Source: Clostridiales bacterium (GTDB lineage: Bacteria; Bacillota_E; Sulfobacillia; Sulfobacillales; JAIMBI01). From it: 64,000 bases of DNA. The translations under genes and the position numbers were made by a program. How positions within the stretch are numbered: position 1 is the stretch's first letter; the number at the start of each line of letters is the position of its first letter. The notes below the pieces were generated by a model. It was not told the origin of the DNA and searched no databases. It saw nothing but the letters and a program-made list of their open reading frames with translations. Below are positions 8,573-17,501 of the stretch, one piece after another. The stretch spans positions 11,417-75,416 of the forward strand of contig DAHVOH010000004.1 in NCBI GenBank assembly GCA_027318915.1. The letters run 5' to 3'.

Positions 8573-8854
8573 GTGTCCTCCGTCCCATGGTCCCGTCGGG
8601 CCCTGCAGTGGCTCGACCTGCCGCCCGACGTCCTGCTGGGGGTTCCCCGCCTGGAGGCTTGGGGATCGTTTCAGGTGCGGCTCACGAACCATCGCGGCCT
8701 GATGCATTACGACGCGACCCGTGTGGTGGCCCGGCTGGCCGCGGGCCAGGTGGAATTTCGGGGCCGCGATTTCCGCATCGGCTGGCTGAGTCGCGATGAA
8801 CTGCTGGTCTCGGGCGTCATCGGGGAGATCCGTTTTGAGGTCGCGGGGCGATGA
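8573..8854 (+). CDS. yqfC: Sporulation protein YqfC (YabP family)
   Basis: A 93-residue protein matching the YabP/YqfC family: LDLPPDVLLGVPRLEAWG, then a tract on the pattern N-x-x-G-L-M-H-Y (NHRGLMHYDA), then a short beta-rich end with GVIGEIRFEV. In Bacillus it belongs to the sigma-E mother-cell regulon and lies beside yqfD. The GTG at 8573 has GGGAGGGGAGG in front of it; the frame stays open upstream but without homology. The end overlaps yqfD (ATGA). It is direct evidence that the organism is, or descends from, a spore former. Confidence 0.9.
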   Translation: MSSVPWSRRALQWLDLPPDVLLGVPRLEAWGSFQVRLTNHRGLMHYDATRVVARLAAGQVEFRGRDFRIGWLSRDELLVSGVIGEIRFEVAGR

Positions 8855-10059
8855 CCGGCTGGCGAAAACTGCGGCAATGGGTCGGGGGATGGTTGACGGT
8901 GGAGGTGGCGGCCGCGCGCGTCGGGCCCCTGCTGGCGGCTCTGTGGACCGCCGGTGTCACGGTGTGGCGCGTTGGCCCGCGACCCGACGGGGTGGCGTTT
9001 TCCCTGCCGTATCGGCGGCGGCCCGACTTGTACCGGGTGGCCCGGGATTTAAGCATTCGCCCGCGCGTGTTGGATCGCGGCGGCCTCCCGGTGCGGTGGC
9101 GGCGCGCGCGGCGCCGCGCCGGGCTTGTGGTCGGGGCGGCGGTGGCCGTGATGGCGGTCGTGTTTGTGACGAGCCGGGTCTGGATTATCGACCTGGCTAA
9201 CGTCCCGGCCAGGCTGCAGCCCACCGTGATGACGGCGGTGGTGGAAGCCGGGCTGGCGCCCGGCGTGGAGCGCGCGCATCTGGACACGGGCCGGCTGGAA
9301 CAGGCGGTGCTGAGTCGTCTGCCCGGCGTGTCCTGGGTGGGCATCCGTCTGGTTGGCGGCTTGGCTGTGGTGCGGGTGCACCCGGTGCGGGCGAGGACGG
9401 CGCCCGGTCCCTCGGACCGGCTGGTGGCCCGGCGGGGCGGCGTGGTGCGGCTGGTCGCCGTGTATGCCGGCCAGGCGGTGGTGGCGCCGGGCGATCGTGT
9501 GCGGGCCGGCGAGACCCTGATTGTGGGCAGCGTGATTGTGCCGCCGGGTGAACCGGCGCAGGGTCCGCGCCCGCCCGCCCAAGCCGTGGCGGCCGGCGAG
9601 GTGCTGGCCGACGTCACGGTGGCCGCCGCCGCCGACGCGTCATACACCCAGCGGGTGCCGGTGGCCACCGGTCGGCGTTTTACGGAAGAATGGGTGCAGG
9701 CGGGATCCTGGTCGGTGCGGCTCACCGGGTTCCAACCGGCGCCGTTTTTGGCCGGCCGGTCCGAAACCACGGTCCGGCCCCTGTATTGGCGCGGGATTCG
9801 GCTCCCGGTCAGCGTGGTCACGGTGGTATATAATGAGACCATCATGCGGCGCCGGCACATCGGACGGCAGGACGCGTGGCGGCTGGCGGCCGAACAGGCG
9901 TGGCGGCGGCTTTCGCAGCAGCTGTATCGGGGAGCCCGGCTGGTCAGCCGGCGGATGACGGTGCAATGGGGCTCGCGGGCGGTGAGAGTCCGGGTGGTGG
10001 CCGTGGTTCGTGAGGATATCGCGGGGCCGGCTCCGCCCCAAACCGGAGGGGGAACGTGA
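8851..10059 (+). CDS. yqfD: Sporulation protein YqfD
   Basis: A 402-residue protein. A short cytoplasmic N-terminal part is followed by one membrane segment (AGLVVGAAVAVMAVVFVTS, about residues 90-108) and a large outer domain with the family pattern WIIDLANVPARLQPTVMTAVVEAG followed by a POTRA-like region (LPGVSWVGIRLVGG). Family members act in stage IV of sporulation in the forespore coat and cortex phase. It overlaps yqfC by four bases. phoH follows one base after its stop. Confidence 0.9.
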   Translation: MTGWRKLRQWVGGWLTVEVAAARVGPLLAALWTAGVTVWRVGPRPDGVAFSLPYRRRPDLYRVARDLSIRPRVLDRGGLPVRWRRARRRAGLVVGAAVAVMAVVFVTSRVWIIDLANVPARLQPTVMTAVVEAGLAPGVERAHLDTGRLEQAVLSRLPGVSWVGIRLVGGLAVVRVHPVRARTAPGPSDRLVARRGGVVRLVAVYAGQAVVAPGDRVRAGETLIVGSVIVPPGEPAQGPRPPAQAVAAGEVLADVTVAAAADASYTQRVPVATGRRFTEEWVQAGSWSVRLTGFQPAPFLAGRSETTVRPLYWRGIRLPVSVVTVVYNETIMRRRHIGRQDAWRLAAEQAWRRLSQQLYRGARLVSRRMTVQWGSRAVRVRVVAVVREDIAGPAPPQTGGGT

Positions 10060-11034
10060 TTGCCTGACCCGGCCCAGTGGGTGATTGCTGACAACCGCGC
10101 GGCAAGCGCCTTGGTCGGCCGCGACGAGGCCCATTTTAAACGGATTGAAGAAGTGCTGAACGTTCGCCTCACCGCGCGGGGCAATGTCATCGGGATTCAG
10201 GGCACCGAGGACCAGCAGGACAGTGCGCGGCGGGTTTTGGATCTCTTGGCCGGGTGGCTGGAGACCGGATCAGAAGTCCGCCCGGAAACGGTCGAGGCGG
10301 CGTTGGAGGCCGTGCAGGACGGCAGCGAAGGCGAATTTCGGCGTCTGTTGACGGACAATGTGCTCACCACCGTGCGGGGACGCATGGTGCGTCCGGGAAC
10401 GGTGGGCCAGGCGCGTTACGTGCAGGCGATGCGGGACCATCCGCTGGTGTTCGGCATCGGACCGGCCGGTACCGGCAAGACGTTTCTGGCCATGGCCATG
10501 GCGGTGGCGGCGTTGAAAGGGCGCGAGGTGGACCGCCTCGTGCTGACCCGGCCCGCCGTCGAAGCCGGGGAGAAGCTGGGCTTTCTGCCGGGAGACCTGC
10601 AGGAGAAGGTGGATCCGTATCTCCGTCCCCTCTATGACGCCCTGTTCGAGATGCTGGGGCTGGAGGCGGTGGACAAGTACCGGGATCGCGGCCAGATTGA
10701 GGTGGCGCCGCTGGCCTACATGCGCGGCCGGACGCTGTCCAACAGCTTCGTCATTCTGGACGAAGCCCAGAACACCACCCACGAGCAGATGAAGATGTTC
10801 CTGACCCGCATCGGCTTGGGATCGCGCGTTGTGGTGACGGGAGACATCACCCAGGTGGATCTGCCGGCCGGCACTCCCTCGGGTCTGAAACGGGCGGCCG
10901 AGATCTTGGCGGATGTTCCTCATATTCAGGTGGTGTACCTGGGGCGCCGGGACGTGATTCGGCATCCCCTGGTGCAAGCCATCGTGGCCGCTTACCAGGC
11001 GGCGGAGGAAGCGAGTCTGGACCATGAGTCGTAA
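10060..11034 (+). CDS. phoH: PhoH-like ATPase
   Basis: A 324-residue protein with Walker A GPAGTGKT (residues 134-141) and Walker B FVILDEAQN, followed by the sensor segment VVTGDITQVDLP. It is the cytoplasmic PhoH (YqfE/PhoL) type, an ATPase linked to RNA metabolism and ribosome maturation, usually beside ybeY. The start is TTG at 10060, with GGAGGGGG eight bases upstream; it begins directly after the yqfD stop. The 3' end overlaps pgpH by 11 bases. Confidence 0.95.
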   Translation: MPDPAQWVIADNRAASALVGRDEAHFKRIEEVLNVRLTARGNVIGIQGTEDQQDSARRVLDLLAGWLETGSEVRPETVEAALEAVQDGSEGEFRRLLTDNVLTTVRGRMVRPGTVGQARYVQAMRDHPLVFGIGPAGTGKTFLAMAMAVAALKGREVDRLVLTRPAVEAGEKLGFLPGDLQEKVDPYLRPLYDALFEMLGLEAVDKYRDRGQIEVAPLAYMRGRTLSNSFVILDEAQNTTHEQMKMFLTRIGLGSRVVVTGDITQVDLPAGTPSGLKRAAEILADVPHIQVVYLGRRDVIRHPLVQAIVAAYQAAEEASLDHES

Positions 11035-13195
11035 CGCGCTGCAGTCCGGTTGGGCGGCCGCTCGGGCCAGCGTCGTGCGCCCGTTGGCGCTGGCGCTGGC
11101 CGTTTGGATTGCCATCGGACTGCTGTTTGCGTTCAGCCTCTACAGTCAACGCGTCAACGTCCAAGTGGGAGACTTCGCGCCGCGGTCGGTATACGCGCCG
11201 TTCAACGTCATCGACTGGGCGGCGACGGCGCGGGCCCGGCATCAGGCCGCCTCCGCGGTGCCCACGGTCTACGTCACCAATCCCCGGGTGCTCCCCGGGG
11301 TGCTGGGTCAAGTGCATCAAGATTTTCAAGTCATTGAGAACCTGTCCTCCGACAGTGTGGTGCCGCTGGATGCGCGCGCCCGGGAAGCGGAGACCCTGCT
11401 TCCGATCGGCCTGCCGTCTTCGGTGTGGGCGCAGGTGCTGAGTCTGTCGCCGGGCCAGCAGGTCGTCACGCAGCAGAATGTGTCCGTGGTGCTGTCCTCC
11501 GTCCTCGGCAACACCAGCGGCGTCAAGTCCTCGTCCGTCAGCCTGGACGAGGCGCGCAGCTTCGTGGGTCAACTGGCGTCGCAGCAGGAGAGCGACCCCG
11601 GGCTGCGGCTGTTTGTGACCGACTTGGCGGATGCCGTGCTGCGGCCGAACACGTTTCCCAACCTGAGCGCCACGGAGAAAAGCCGCGAGGTGGCGGCCAG
11701 TGCCGTGCCGCTGGTGCGCATCCTCAAGGGCAAGCAGGTTTTGGCGCAGGGTCAAGTGGTGACCGAAGCCGACATTCAACTGCTGAAAGAGCTGGGGCTT
11801 CTGGGCCAAGGGTTCGATCCCGCGCCCCTGGCCGGCGGCCTGCTCTTCGGCTTGATCATCGTGGCCGCCCTGGCCGGTTATCTCTACGAATTTCGGCGGC
11901 CGCTCTTGGGGGACATGCCGCCGCTTTTGATCACCAGCATTGTCACCGTGGTGGCTCTGCTGGCGGCGGAGACCCTGAGCCTGCCCGGGGCCGATTTCGT
12001 GATTGTCCCGGCGGCCACGGTGATGGTGGCGGCGCTGGTGGATCCCGGCCTGGCCATCGTGGCGGCCGGTGTCTTGGCGTTGTCGACGGGCGTGCTGTCG
12101 GGGACGGATCTGACCACCGCCTTGGTGGCGTTCTTCGGCGGTGTGGCCGGCGCCATCGGGGTGACGCGGCTGTCCGCCCGCTATGACGTGGTGCGGGTGG
12201 CGCTGCTGGTGGGCACCGTGAACCTGCTGGCGCTGTTGGGTCTGGACTTCATCGAGGGGCTGTCGGTCCTGGACGTTCCGGTGTGGCAGCAGCTGGCGTG
12301 GTCCTTCGTGGATGGAGGCTTGGCGGCCATGCTGGCCGTGGGCTCGGCCCCGTTCCTGGAGGCGCCGTTCGGCGTGGTGACGGCGATGCGGCTCATCGAG
12401 CTGTCCAATCCCAACCAGCCGCTCTTGCGCCGCCTGCTGATTGAAGCGCCCGGGACGTATCAGCACGCCATTCTGGTCGGCAACCTGGCCGAGGCGGCCA
12501 CGGAGGCGGTGGGCGGCAATTCGCTGCTGGCGCGGGTGGGGGCGATTTACCACGACATCGGCAAGACCAAACGGCCCTATTTCTTCATCGACAATCAATT
12601 TGGCGCGGAAAATCCCCACGACAAGTTGTCTCCCAGTCTGTCTGCGCTCATTATTTCCTCGCATGTGCGCGACGGTATCGAACTGGCGCGACAGCATCAC
12701 CTGCCGCGCGCCCTGGAGGACTTCATCGCCCAGCACCACGGCACCACCGTGATCCGGTTCTTTTACGAAAAGGCCCGGGACCAGGATACCGGCGAGGGCG
12801 TGAGCGAGGCGGATTACCGGTATGATGGCCCCAAGCCGCAAAGCAAGGAGATTGCCATCGTGATGCTGGCCGATGCCTGCGAAGCCACGACCCGCACGCT
12901 CAAGAATCCGACACCGGAGGCGATCGAGCAGGTGGTGCGGCGCATCATCAAGGAGCGCCTGGAGGATGGGCAGTTGGATTCGGCCGACCTGACGCTCAAA
13001 GAGTTGGACACCATCGCCCGCACATTCACCCGGGTGCTGACCGGTGTGTTCCACCAGCGGGTGGCCTACCCCGATCCGGTTCTCAAGGAGATTGAAAGGA
13101 GTCGGAAGAGTGGAGGTGTGGGTCCAGAGCAGCCCGCAGGATTACGCACAGTGGGAGGCAACCGTGCACCGGGTCCTCGTCAGCGGGCTCACTGA
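11024..13195 (+). CDS. pgpH: Cyclic-di-AMP phosphodiesterase PgpH (7TM-HD)
   Basis: A 723-residue membrane protein: one N-terminal transmembrane helix, an extracellular 7TMR-HDED domain (roughly residues 45-250), seven clustered transmembrane helices, and a cytoplasmic HD domain with HAILVGNLAEAA and the metal motif YHDIGKTKRP. PgpH degrades c-di-AMP to pApA, acting in osmotic and cell-wall homeostasis. It overlaps phoH at its start and ybeY at its end by 86 bases; the C-terminal 28 residues are encoded in the overlap and look unconserved. The order phoH-pgpH-ybeY is standard in Bacillota. Confidence 0.95.
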   Translation: MSRNALQSGWAAARASVVRPLALALAVWIAIGLLFAFSLYSQRVNVQVGDFAPRSVYAPFNVIDWAATARARHQAASAVPTVYVTNPRVLPGVLGQVHQDFQVIENLSSDSVVPLDARAREAETLLPIGLPSSVWAQVLSLSPGQQVVTQQNVSVVLSSVLGNTSGVKSSSVSLDEARSFVGQLASQQESDPGLRLFVTDLADAVLRPNTFPNLSATEKSREVAASAVPLVRILKGKQVLAQGQVVTEADIQLLKELGLLGQGFDPAPLAGGLLFGLIIVAALAGYLYEFRRPLLGDMPPLLITSIVTVVALLAAETLSLPGADFVIVPAATVMVAALVDPGLAIVAAGVLALSTGVLSGTDLTTALVAFFGGVAGAIGVTRLSARYDVVRVALLVGTVNLLALLGLDFIEGLSVLDVPVWQQLAWSFVDGGLAAMLAVGSAPFLEAPFGVVTAMRLIELSNPNQPLLRRLLIEAPGTYQHAILVGNLAEAATEAVGGNSLLARVGAIYHDIGKTKRPYFFIDNQFGAENPHDKLSPSLSALIISSHVRDGIELARQHHLPRALEDFIAQHHGTTVIRFFYEKARDQDTGEGVSEADYRYDGPKPQSKEIAIVMLADACEATTRTLKNPTPEAIEQVVRRIIKERLEDGQLDSADLTLKELDTIARTFTRVLTGVFHQRVAYPDPVLKEIERSRKSGGVGPEQPAGLRTVGGNRAPGPRQRAH

Positions 13196-13550
13196 GCTGG
13201 CGCCCGAGGCTCAGGTGAGCGTCCTCTTGACGGACGACGCCACGATGGCCGAACTGAACCGCACCTATCGGGGCCGGGAGGGACCCACGGACGTGTTGTC
13301 GTTCTCCCAGCGCGAGGGGGAGGATGATCCGGCCGGCATGGAGCTCTTGGGCGATGTCGTCATCTCGGTGGAGCGGGCGACGGCGCAGGCCGAGGCCTAT
13401 GGACACAGTGTGGCGCGGGAAATGGGGTTTCTGGCCGTGCACGGCCTGCTGCATCTCCTGGGCTACGACCATGAGCGCCCCGCGGAGGAGGCGGAGATGA
13501 TGGCGGAAACTGAGCGCATCCTGGGCCGCGTGGGTTTGAGCCGCCCGTGA
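13110..13550 (+). CDS. ybeY: Endoribonuclease YbeY
   Basis: A 146-residue protein with the metal-binding signature HGLLHLLGYDHERP and the upstream segment GPTDVLSFSQREG typical of the UPF0054/YbeY family. It acts in 16S rRNA 3'-end processing and ribosome quality control. The GTG at 13110 is chosen because AAAGGAG lies eight bases upstream and homology starts there (VEVWVQ), even though it is inside the pgpH frame. The stop overlaps dgkA (GTGA). Confidence 0.94.
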   Translation: MEVWVQSSPQDYAQWEATVHRVLVSGLTELAPEAQVSVLLTDDATMAELNRTYRGREGPTDVLSFSQREGEDDPAGMELLGDVVISVERATAQAEAYGHSVAREMGFLAVHGLLHLLGYDHERPAEEAEMMAETERILGRVGLSRP

Positions 13551-14035
13551 AGCGGAGCGCCACACTGTTCGAGGCGTTCCGGTACGCCGGCGCCGGCGTG
13601 GTGCACGCGTTTCGGAGCCAGCGCAATATCCGCATTCATGTGGTGGCCGGCACGCTGGCGTTGGAATTGGGGGTCCTGGTGGGCCTGGAGCCGTGGCAGT
13701 GGGTGGCATTGGTGTTGGCGATAACGGTGGTGCTGGCCCTGGAAATGGTCAACACCGCAGTGGAGGCGGCCGTGGACTTGGCAGCACCGGGATATCACCA
13801 TTTGGCCCGCGTGGCCAAAGACGTCGTGGCCGGCTCGGTGTTGGTGGCGGCCGCCGGATCGCTGGCGGTGGGCTGCCTCATCTTCGGACCGCGCGTGGGC
13901 CAGTTGCCCACGGTGTTGGCCGCCTGGGCCCGCGGACGGCCGCTGGGCTTCGCGGTCTTGTGGGCGGGACTCGCGCTGGCGTTGGCCGGGGCTCTGGTCG
14001 GCGGCGGTAAAGGATCGTCGGCCCGTGCGGGCTGA
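13547..14035 (+). CDS. dgkA: Diacylglycerol/undecaprenol kinase (DgkA family)
   Basis: A 162-residue membrane protein. FEAFRYAGAGVVHAFRSQRNIRIH starts the family core, and LALEMVNTAVEAAVDL is its most conserved stretch, with E-x-x-N-T-A-x-E forming the active site. In Gram-positives this enzyme phosphorylates undecaprenol, recycling the cell-wall lipid carrier. The C-terminus is longer than usual by about 35 residues and adds a further hydrophobic helix. The GTG start overlaps ybeY by four bases. Confidence 0.92.
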   Translation: MKRSATLFEAFRYAGAGVVHAFRSQRNIRIHVVAGTLALELGVLVGLEPWQWVALVLAITVVLALEMVNTAVEAAVDLAAPGYHHLARVAKDVVAGSVLVAAAGSLAVGCLIFGPRVGQLPTVLAAWARGRPLGFAVLWAGLALALAGALVGGGKGSSARAG

Positions 14036-14077
14036 GGGCGTGGGGCGGCTGAACGGGGGAAGGCAGGTGTCGCGGGC

Positions 14078-15373
14078 TTGACCCATGAGGTTTGGGGCGC
14101 CCTGGTGGTCCTGGTGGTGCTGCTGGGTTTCTCCGCCCTGTATTCCATGGCGGAAACCGCGATGATGTCGCTCTCGCGCGGGCGGGCGCGGCAATTGGCG
14201 GAAGACGGCGTGCCGCAGGGCCGCACATTGGAGGCCATGAGTCAGCAGCCGAACCGCATCCTGGGGACCGTGCTGGTGGGCAACAATCTGGCCAACATCG
14301 CGGCTTCGGCGGTGGCGACGGCGATGTTTCTGCGCGCGTACGGGCAACTGGGCATCACCGTCTCGACCGTGGTCATGACGATTGTCATTCTGCTGGTGGC
14401 GGAAATTACGCCCAAGACCTACGCCGCCCACCACCCCGACAAAGTGGCGGTGCGGCTCGCCCCTTTTCTGGTGGTGTCGGCCGCCCTCTTCACGCCGGTG
14501 GTGCGCGTCCTGACGGCGGTGGGTGTGGGGGCGCTGCGGCTGGTGGGCGTCCGCGCCGAGGGCGGCCGGCTGGTCACCGAGGAGGAGATCCGGACCCTGG
14601 TGGACGTGGGCCAGGAGGAAGGATTGCTGGAGGCGGAAGAGCGGGAGATGATTCAGGGCATCTTCGAGCTCTCCGACACGCCGGTGCGGGAGGTGATGGT
14701 GCCGCGCATCGACATTGACGCCATTGAGCTCAAGGCGACGCTGCGCGAGGCGTGGGAAGCCGTGATTCAGGCCGGCCATTCGCGTCTGCCGGTGTACCGG
14801 CGGACCGTGGACGACATCGTGGGGATGATGTATGCCCGCGACATCCTGGCCTACGTGCGGGAGCGTTCGCTGGACACCCCGGTGGAGTCGCTGCTGCGCC
14901 CGGTGTACTACGTTCCGGAAAGCAAAAAAGTGGATGAGCTGCTGCGTGACTTTCGCCACGAGCGCACCCACATCGCCGTGGTGCTGGACGAGTTTGGCGG
15001 CACGGCGGGCCTCGTCACCATCGAGGACTTGTTGGAGGAGATTGTCGGCGAAATTCAGGACGAGTATGACCGGGACGAGCCCGAGATGCGCGAATTGGAG
15101 CCGGGCGTCCGGTACGAAGTGGACGGGCGGGTGGCGCTCGACGACCTGAAGGAGCGCTGGGGCATCGACTTGGATGCCGAAGACATCGATACCGTGGGCG
15201 GATTTATCCTACACTTGCTGGGACGGGCTCCGGTCCAGGGAGAGACGGTGCGCTTCGGTCCCTGGGAACTGACGGCGGCCAACGTCACCGGGCGGCGCGT
15301 CAAGCGGCTGACCCTGCGCCGGGTGGAGCCGGGGCCGGAGCCGTCCGATGCCGCCGGGGGCGAGCGCGATTAG
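14078..15373 (+). CDS. CNNM/CorC-HlyC family transporter with CBS domains
   Basis: A 431-residue protein. The N-terminal DUF21 membrane domain (to about residue 150) starts with VLVVLLGFSALYSMAETAMMS and includes NNLANIAASA. It is followed by paired CBS domains (EVMVPRIDIDAIE; DIVGMMYARDIL) and the CorC_HlyC domain at the end. Related proteins export Mg2+ or affect Co2+/Mg2+ tolerance; some are annotated hemolysin. The start is TTG at 14078, since ATG or GTG codons nearby are out of frame or run into a stop; the ribosome-binding site is weak. It lies between dgkA and cdd, as in many relatives. Confidence 0.88.
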   Translation: MTHEVWGALVVLVVLLGFSALYSMAETAMMSLSRGRARQLAEDGVPQGRTLEAMSQQPNRILGTVLVGNNLANIAASAVATAMFLRAYGQLGITVSTVVMTIVILLVAEITPKTYAAHHPDKVAVRLAPFLVVSAALFTPVVRVLTAVGVGALRLVGVRAEGGRLVTEEEIRTLVDVGQEEGLLEAEEREMIQGIFELSDTPVREVMVPRIDIDAIELKATLREAWEAVIQAGHSRLPVYRRTVDDIVGMMYARDILAYVRERSLDTPVESLLRPVYYVPESKKVDELLRDFRHERTHIAVVLDEFGGTAGLVTIEDLLEEIVGEIQDEYDRDEPEMRELEPGVRYEVDGRVALDDLKERWGIDLDAEDIDTVGGFILHLLGRAPVQGETVRFGPWELTAANVTGRRVKRLTLRRVEPGPEPSDAAGGERD

Positions 15374-15422
15374 GGCGGCGGGCGGGGACAGCCATACGTG
15401 GCGGAGAGAAGAGGGCGGGCCT

Positions 15423-15851
15423 GTGGATGACGAGACCGCGCTGAGCGGCGACATGTTGGAGAGCTTGCTGGCCCGGGCGGTGCAGGCGATGGATCTGGCC
15501 TACGCGCCCTATTCCGGCTATCCGGTCGGCGCGGCCATCCTGTTGGCGAGCGGGGAGACGGTGGTGGGGGCAAACATTGAAAACGCGTCGTATCCCGTCT
15601 CGCTCTGCGCCGAGCGGTCCGCGGTCGCCCACGCGCTCGCGCTGGGCGAGCGTCGACTGCTGGCCGTCGCGGTGGCCAGTCGGGGCGAACCTCCGGCGCC
15701 GCCCTGCGGCGCCTGCCGGCAAGTTCTGATGGAGTTCAATCCCGACATGACGGTGGTGGTGGGGGGGCCAACCGGACCGTGGCGCCGGTTTCTCCTCCGC
15801 GACCTGCTGCCGGAGAGCTTTGGCCCCGGACATCTCGGCCATGGCGTATAA
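15423..15851 (+). CDS. cdd: Cytidine deaminase
   Basis: A 142-residue protein. YAPYSGYPVGAA leads into NIENASYPVSLCAERSA, giving the zinc ligand C62 and the proton-shuttling E64, and PPCGACRQVL supplies the other two zinc cysteines. It deaminates cytidine and deoxycytidine for pyrimidine salvage. The GTG at 15423 is taken as start with GAAGAGGG before it; an open frame extends upstream without homology. The C-terminus overlaps era by 11 bases. Confidence 0.93.
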   Translation: MDDETALSGDMLESLLARAVQAMDLAYAPYSGYPVGAAILLASGETVVGANIENASYPVSLCAERSAVAHALALGERRLLAVAVASRGEPPAPPCGACRQVLMEFNPDMTVVVGGPTGPWRRFLLRDLLPESFGPGHLGHGV

Positions 15852-16734
15852 AAGCGGCTTTGTGGCGCTGCTGGGCCGGCCCAACGTGGGCAAGTCCACG
15901 CTGCTCAACCGACTGGCGGGCCGCAAGGTGGCCATCGTGACGCCCAAGCCGCAGACGACCCGGACGCGCCTGCGCGCCATCATCACGACGGGTGCCGCGC
16001 AGATGGTTGTGGTCGACACGCCGGGCATCCATCGTCCGCGGACCAAATTGGGGGCGGCCATGGTCAAAAGTGCGCAGGGCGCCGCGCGCGACATGGACCT
16101 CCTCTGGCACGTGGTGGACCTGACCCGCGAACCCACGCCCGAGGATCGTTGGGTGGTCAGCCTGTTGACGCGTCATGACGCCCCGGCCTGGCTCATCGCC
16201 AACAAGCAGGACGCGGCCGCCGACTGGCGCCGGAGTTTGGCGCCTTACCGGGAACTCCACCAATACCAGGCCATCTATCCCGTCTCCGCGCTGACCGGCG
16301 CCGGCATGGACGTCCTGCTCGAAGATGCGATCGCCGCCCTGCCGGAAGGCCCTCAGCTGTATGAGGCGGAAACCGTCACCGACCAGGCTGAGGATTTCTA
16401 CATCGCCGAAGTGATTCGGGAGAAGGTTCTGGAACTGGCGCGTGACGAAGTGCCCCATGCGGTCGCGGTGGTGGTGGAGGAGAAGATCCGGCGCCGGCCG
16501 GATCTGATGTACATACGGGCGCACCTGTATGTGGAGCGCGAGAGTCAACGCGGCATCCTGGTGGGTGAGGGCGGGCGCATGAGCCGCGAGATCGGACGCC
16601 GCGCCCGCGCAGACTTGGAGACGTATTTTGGGCACCAGGTGTATTTGGATCTGTGGGTCAAAGCCGAGAAAGGATGGCGCGACCGGGAGGACTGGCTGCA
16701 CCGATTCGGCCTGACCACCCGAGGGCGTGAGTAA
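15841..16734 (+). CDS. era: GTPase Era
   Basis: A 297-residue protein. The G1 loop GRPNVGKST lies at about residues 12-20, G3 is DTPGIH, and G4 is ANKQD. A C-terminal KH domain follows (REKVLELARDEVPHA; ILVGEGGRMSREIG). Era binds 16S rRNA 3' end and assists 30S maturation. The ATG at 15841 gives MAYKSGFVALLGRP, the normal family N-terminus; an in-frame TTG 21 bases earlier is less likely. There is no good ribosome-binding site, so coupling to cdd is probable. The stop overlaps recO (TAATG). Confidence 0.96.
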   Translation: MAYKSGFVALLGRPNVGKSTLLNRLAGRKVAIVTPKPQTTRTRLRAIITTGAAQMVVVDTPGIHRPRTKLGAAMVKSAQGAARDMDLLWHVVDLTREPTPEDRWVVSLLTRHDAPAWLIANKQDAAADWRRSLAPYRELHQYQAIYPVSALTGAGMDVLLEDAIAALPEGPQLYEAETVTDQAEDFYIAEVIREKVLELARDEVPHAVAVVVEEKIRRRPDLMYIRAHLYVERESQRGILVGEGGRMSREIGRRARADLETYFGHQVYLDLWVKAEKGWRDREDWLHRFGLTTRGRE

Positions 16735-17501
16735 TGGCCGAAGTGCGGGACCGGGTGGTGGTGCTGCGTCACCGTCCGTACCGGGAAAACGACGCCCTGG
16801 TCACGGCGTTCGGGCAGAGTCAGGGCAAGCTGTCGGCTGTCGCCAGGGGCGTGCGCTCCATGAAGGGCCATCTCGCCGCGGGCGTCCAGGCGCTGACCTT
16901 GGCGCAATGGACGCTGTACCAGGGCCGCTCGTCCCTGATGACCGTGACCCAGGCGGAAGCGGAGCGCCACTATCCGCACATCCGCCAGGACCTGGAGCGC
17001 ACGGCCCGCGCGGCCATGCTGGCGGATTTGGTGGACGAGCTGTGGTCCGAGCACGACGCCGACCGCGCGGCCTTCCGCCTGCTCGAGGAAGGGTTGGCCG
17101 GTTTGGAGGGCGGGCGGCCGCCGGCCGCGCTGTTCCTGGCCGGCTTGTGGCAGCTGCTGCGCGAGGGGGGGTTCAAGCCGGATTTTGTCGAGTGCAGCGC
17201 CTGCGGGGCGCCCCTGGGGGACGGCCCGGCCGGGTGGCGGCCGGCCACCGGCCCGCTCTGTGCCCGCTGTCGCGCCGGATCGGATGCGGGCATACCGCCC
17301 GGAGGGCTGGCCTGGCTGCGACGGGCGGAGCTGTTGCCGCCCGACCGGCTGGGCACCGTGGTGGCCAGCCGGCGCATGCTGAACGAGCTGGAGCGGCAGG
17401 CGCACGACTATGTCGTCTATCATTTGGGAAGGGTGCCCCGCGCGTTTCGGTTCTGGGATCAGATTGCACCGCACTGGCCCGAGGAAGGAGAATCGTCGTG
17501 A
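16734..17501 (+). CDS. recO: DNA repair protein RecO
   Basis: A 255-residue protein with the N-terminal OB fold (VVVLRHRPYRENDALVTAF) and a helical domain with a four-cysteine zinc site (CSACG ... CARC). RecO loads RecA on SSB-coated single-stranded DNA with RecR. Location between era and glyQ is standard in Bacillota. The ATG overlaps the era stop, and the TGA overlaps the glyQ GTG. Confidence 0.93.
   Translation: MAEVRDRVVVLRHRPYRENDALVTAFGQSQGKLSAVARGVRSMKGHLAAGVQALTLAQWTLYQGRSSLMTVTQAEAERHYPHIRQDLERTARAAMLADLVDELWSEHDADRAAFRLLEEGLAGLEGGRPPAALFLAGLWQLLREGGFKPDFVECSACGAPLGDGPAGWRPATGPLCARCRAGSDAGIPPGGLAWLRRAELLPPDRLGTVVASRRMLNELERQAHDYVVYHLGRVPRAFRFWDQIAPHWPEEGESS

Noticed and set aside
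10847..13054. A 735-codon open frame on the minus strand
   Set aside because: It lies opposite pgpH and phoH, has no ribosome-binding site or domain, and reads as the low-complexity mirror of GC-rich codons.
16727..17497. Upstream extension of the glyQ frame across recO
   Set aside because: The extension is out of frame with recO, shows no homology, and glyQ similarity begins at the GTG at 17498, which has a good ribosome-binding site.
17481..17500. A possible glycine T-box leader before glyQ
   Set aside because: glyQ overlaps recO by four bases, leaving no leader, and no T-box sequence was seen.
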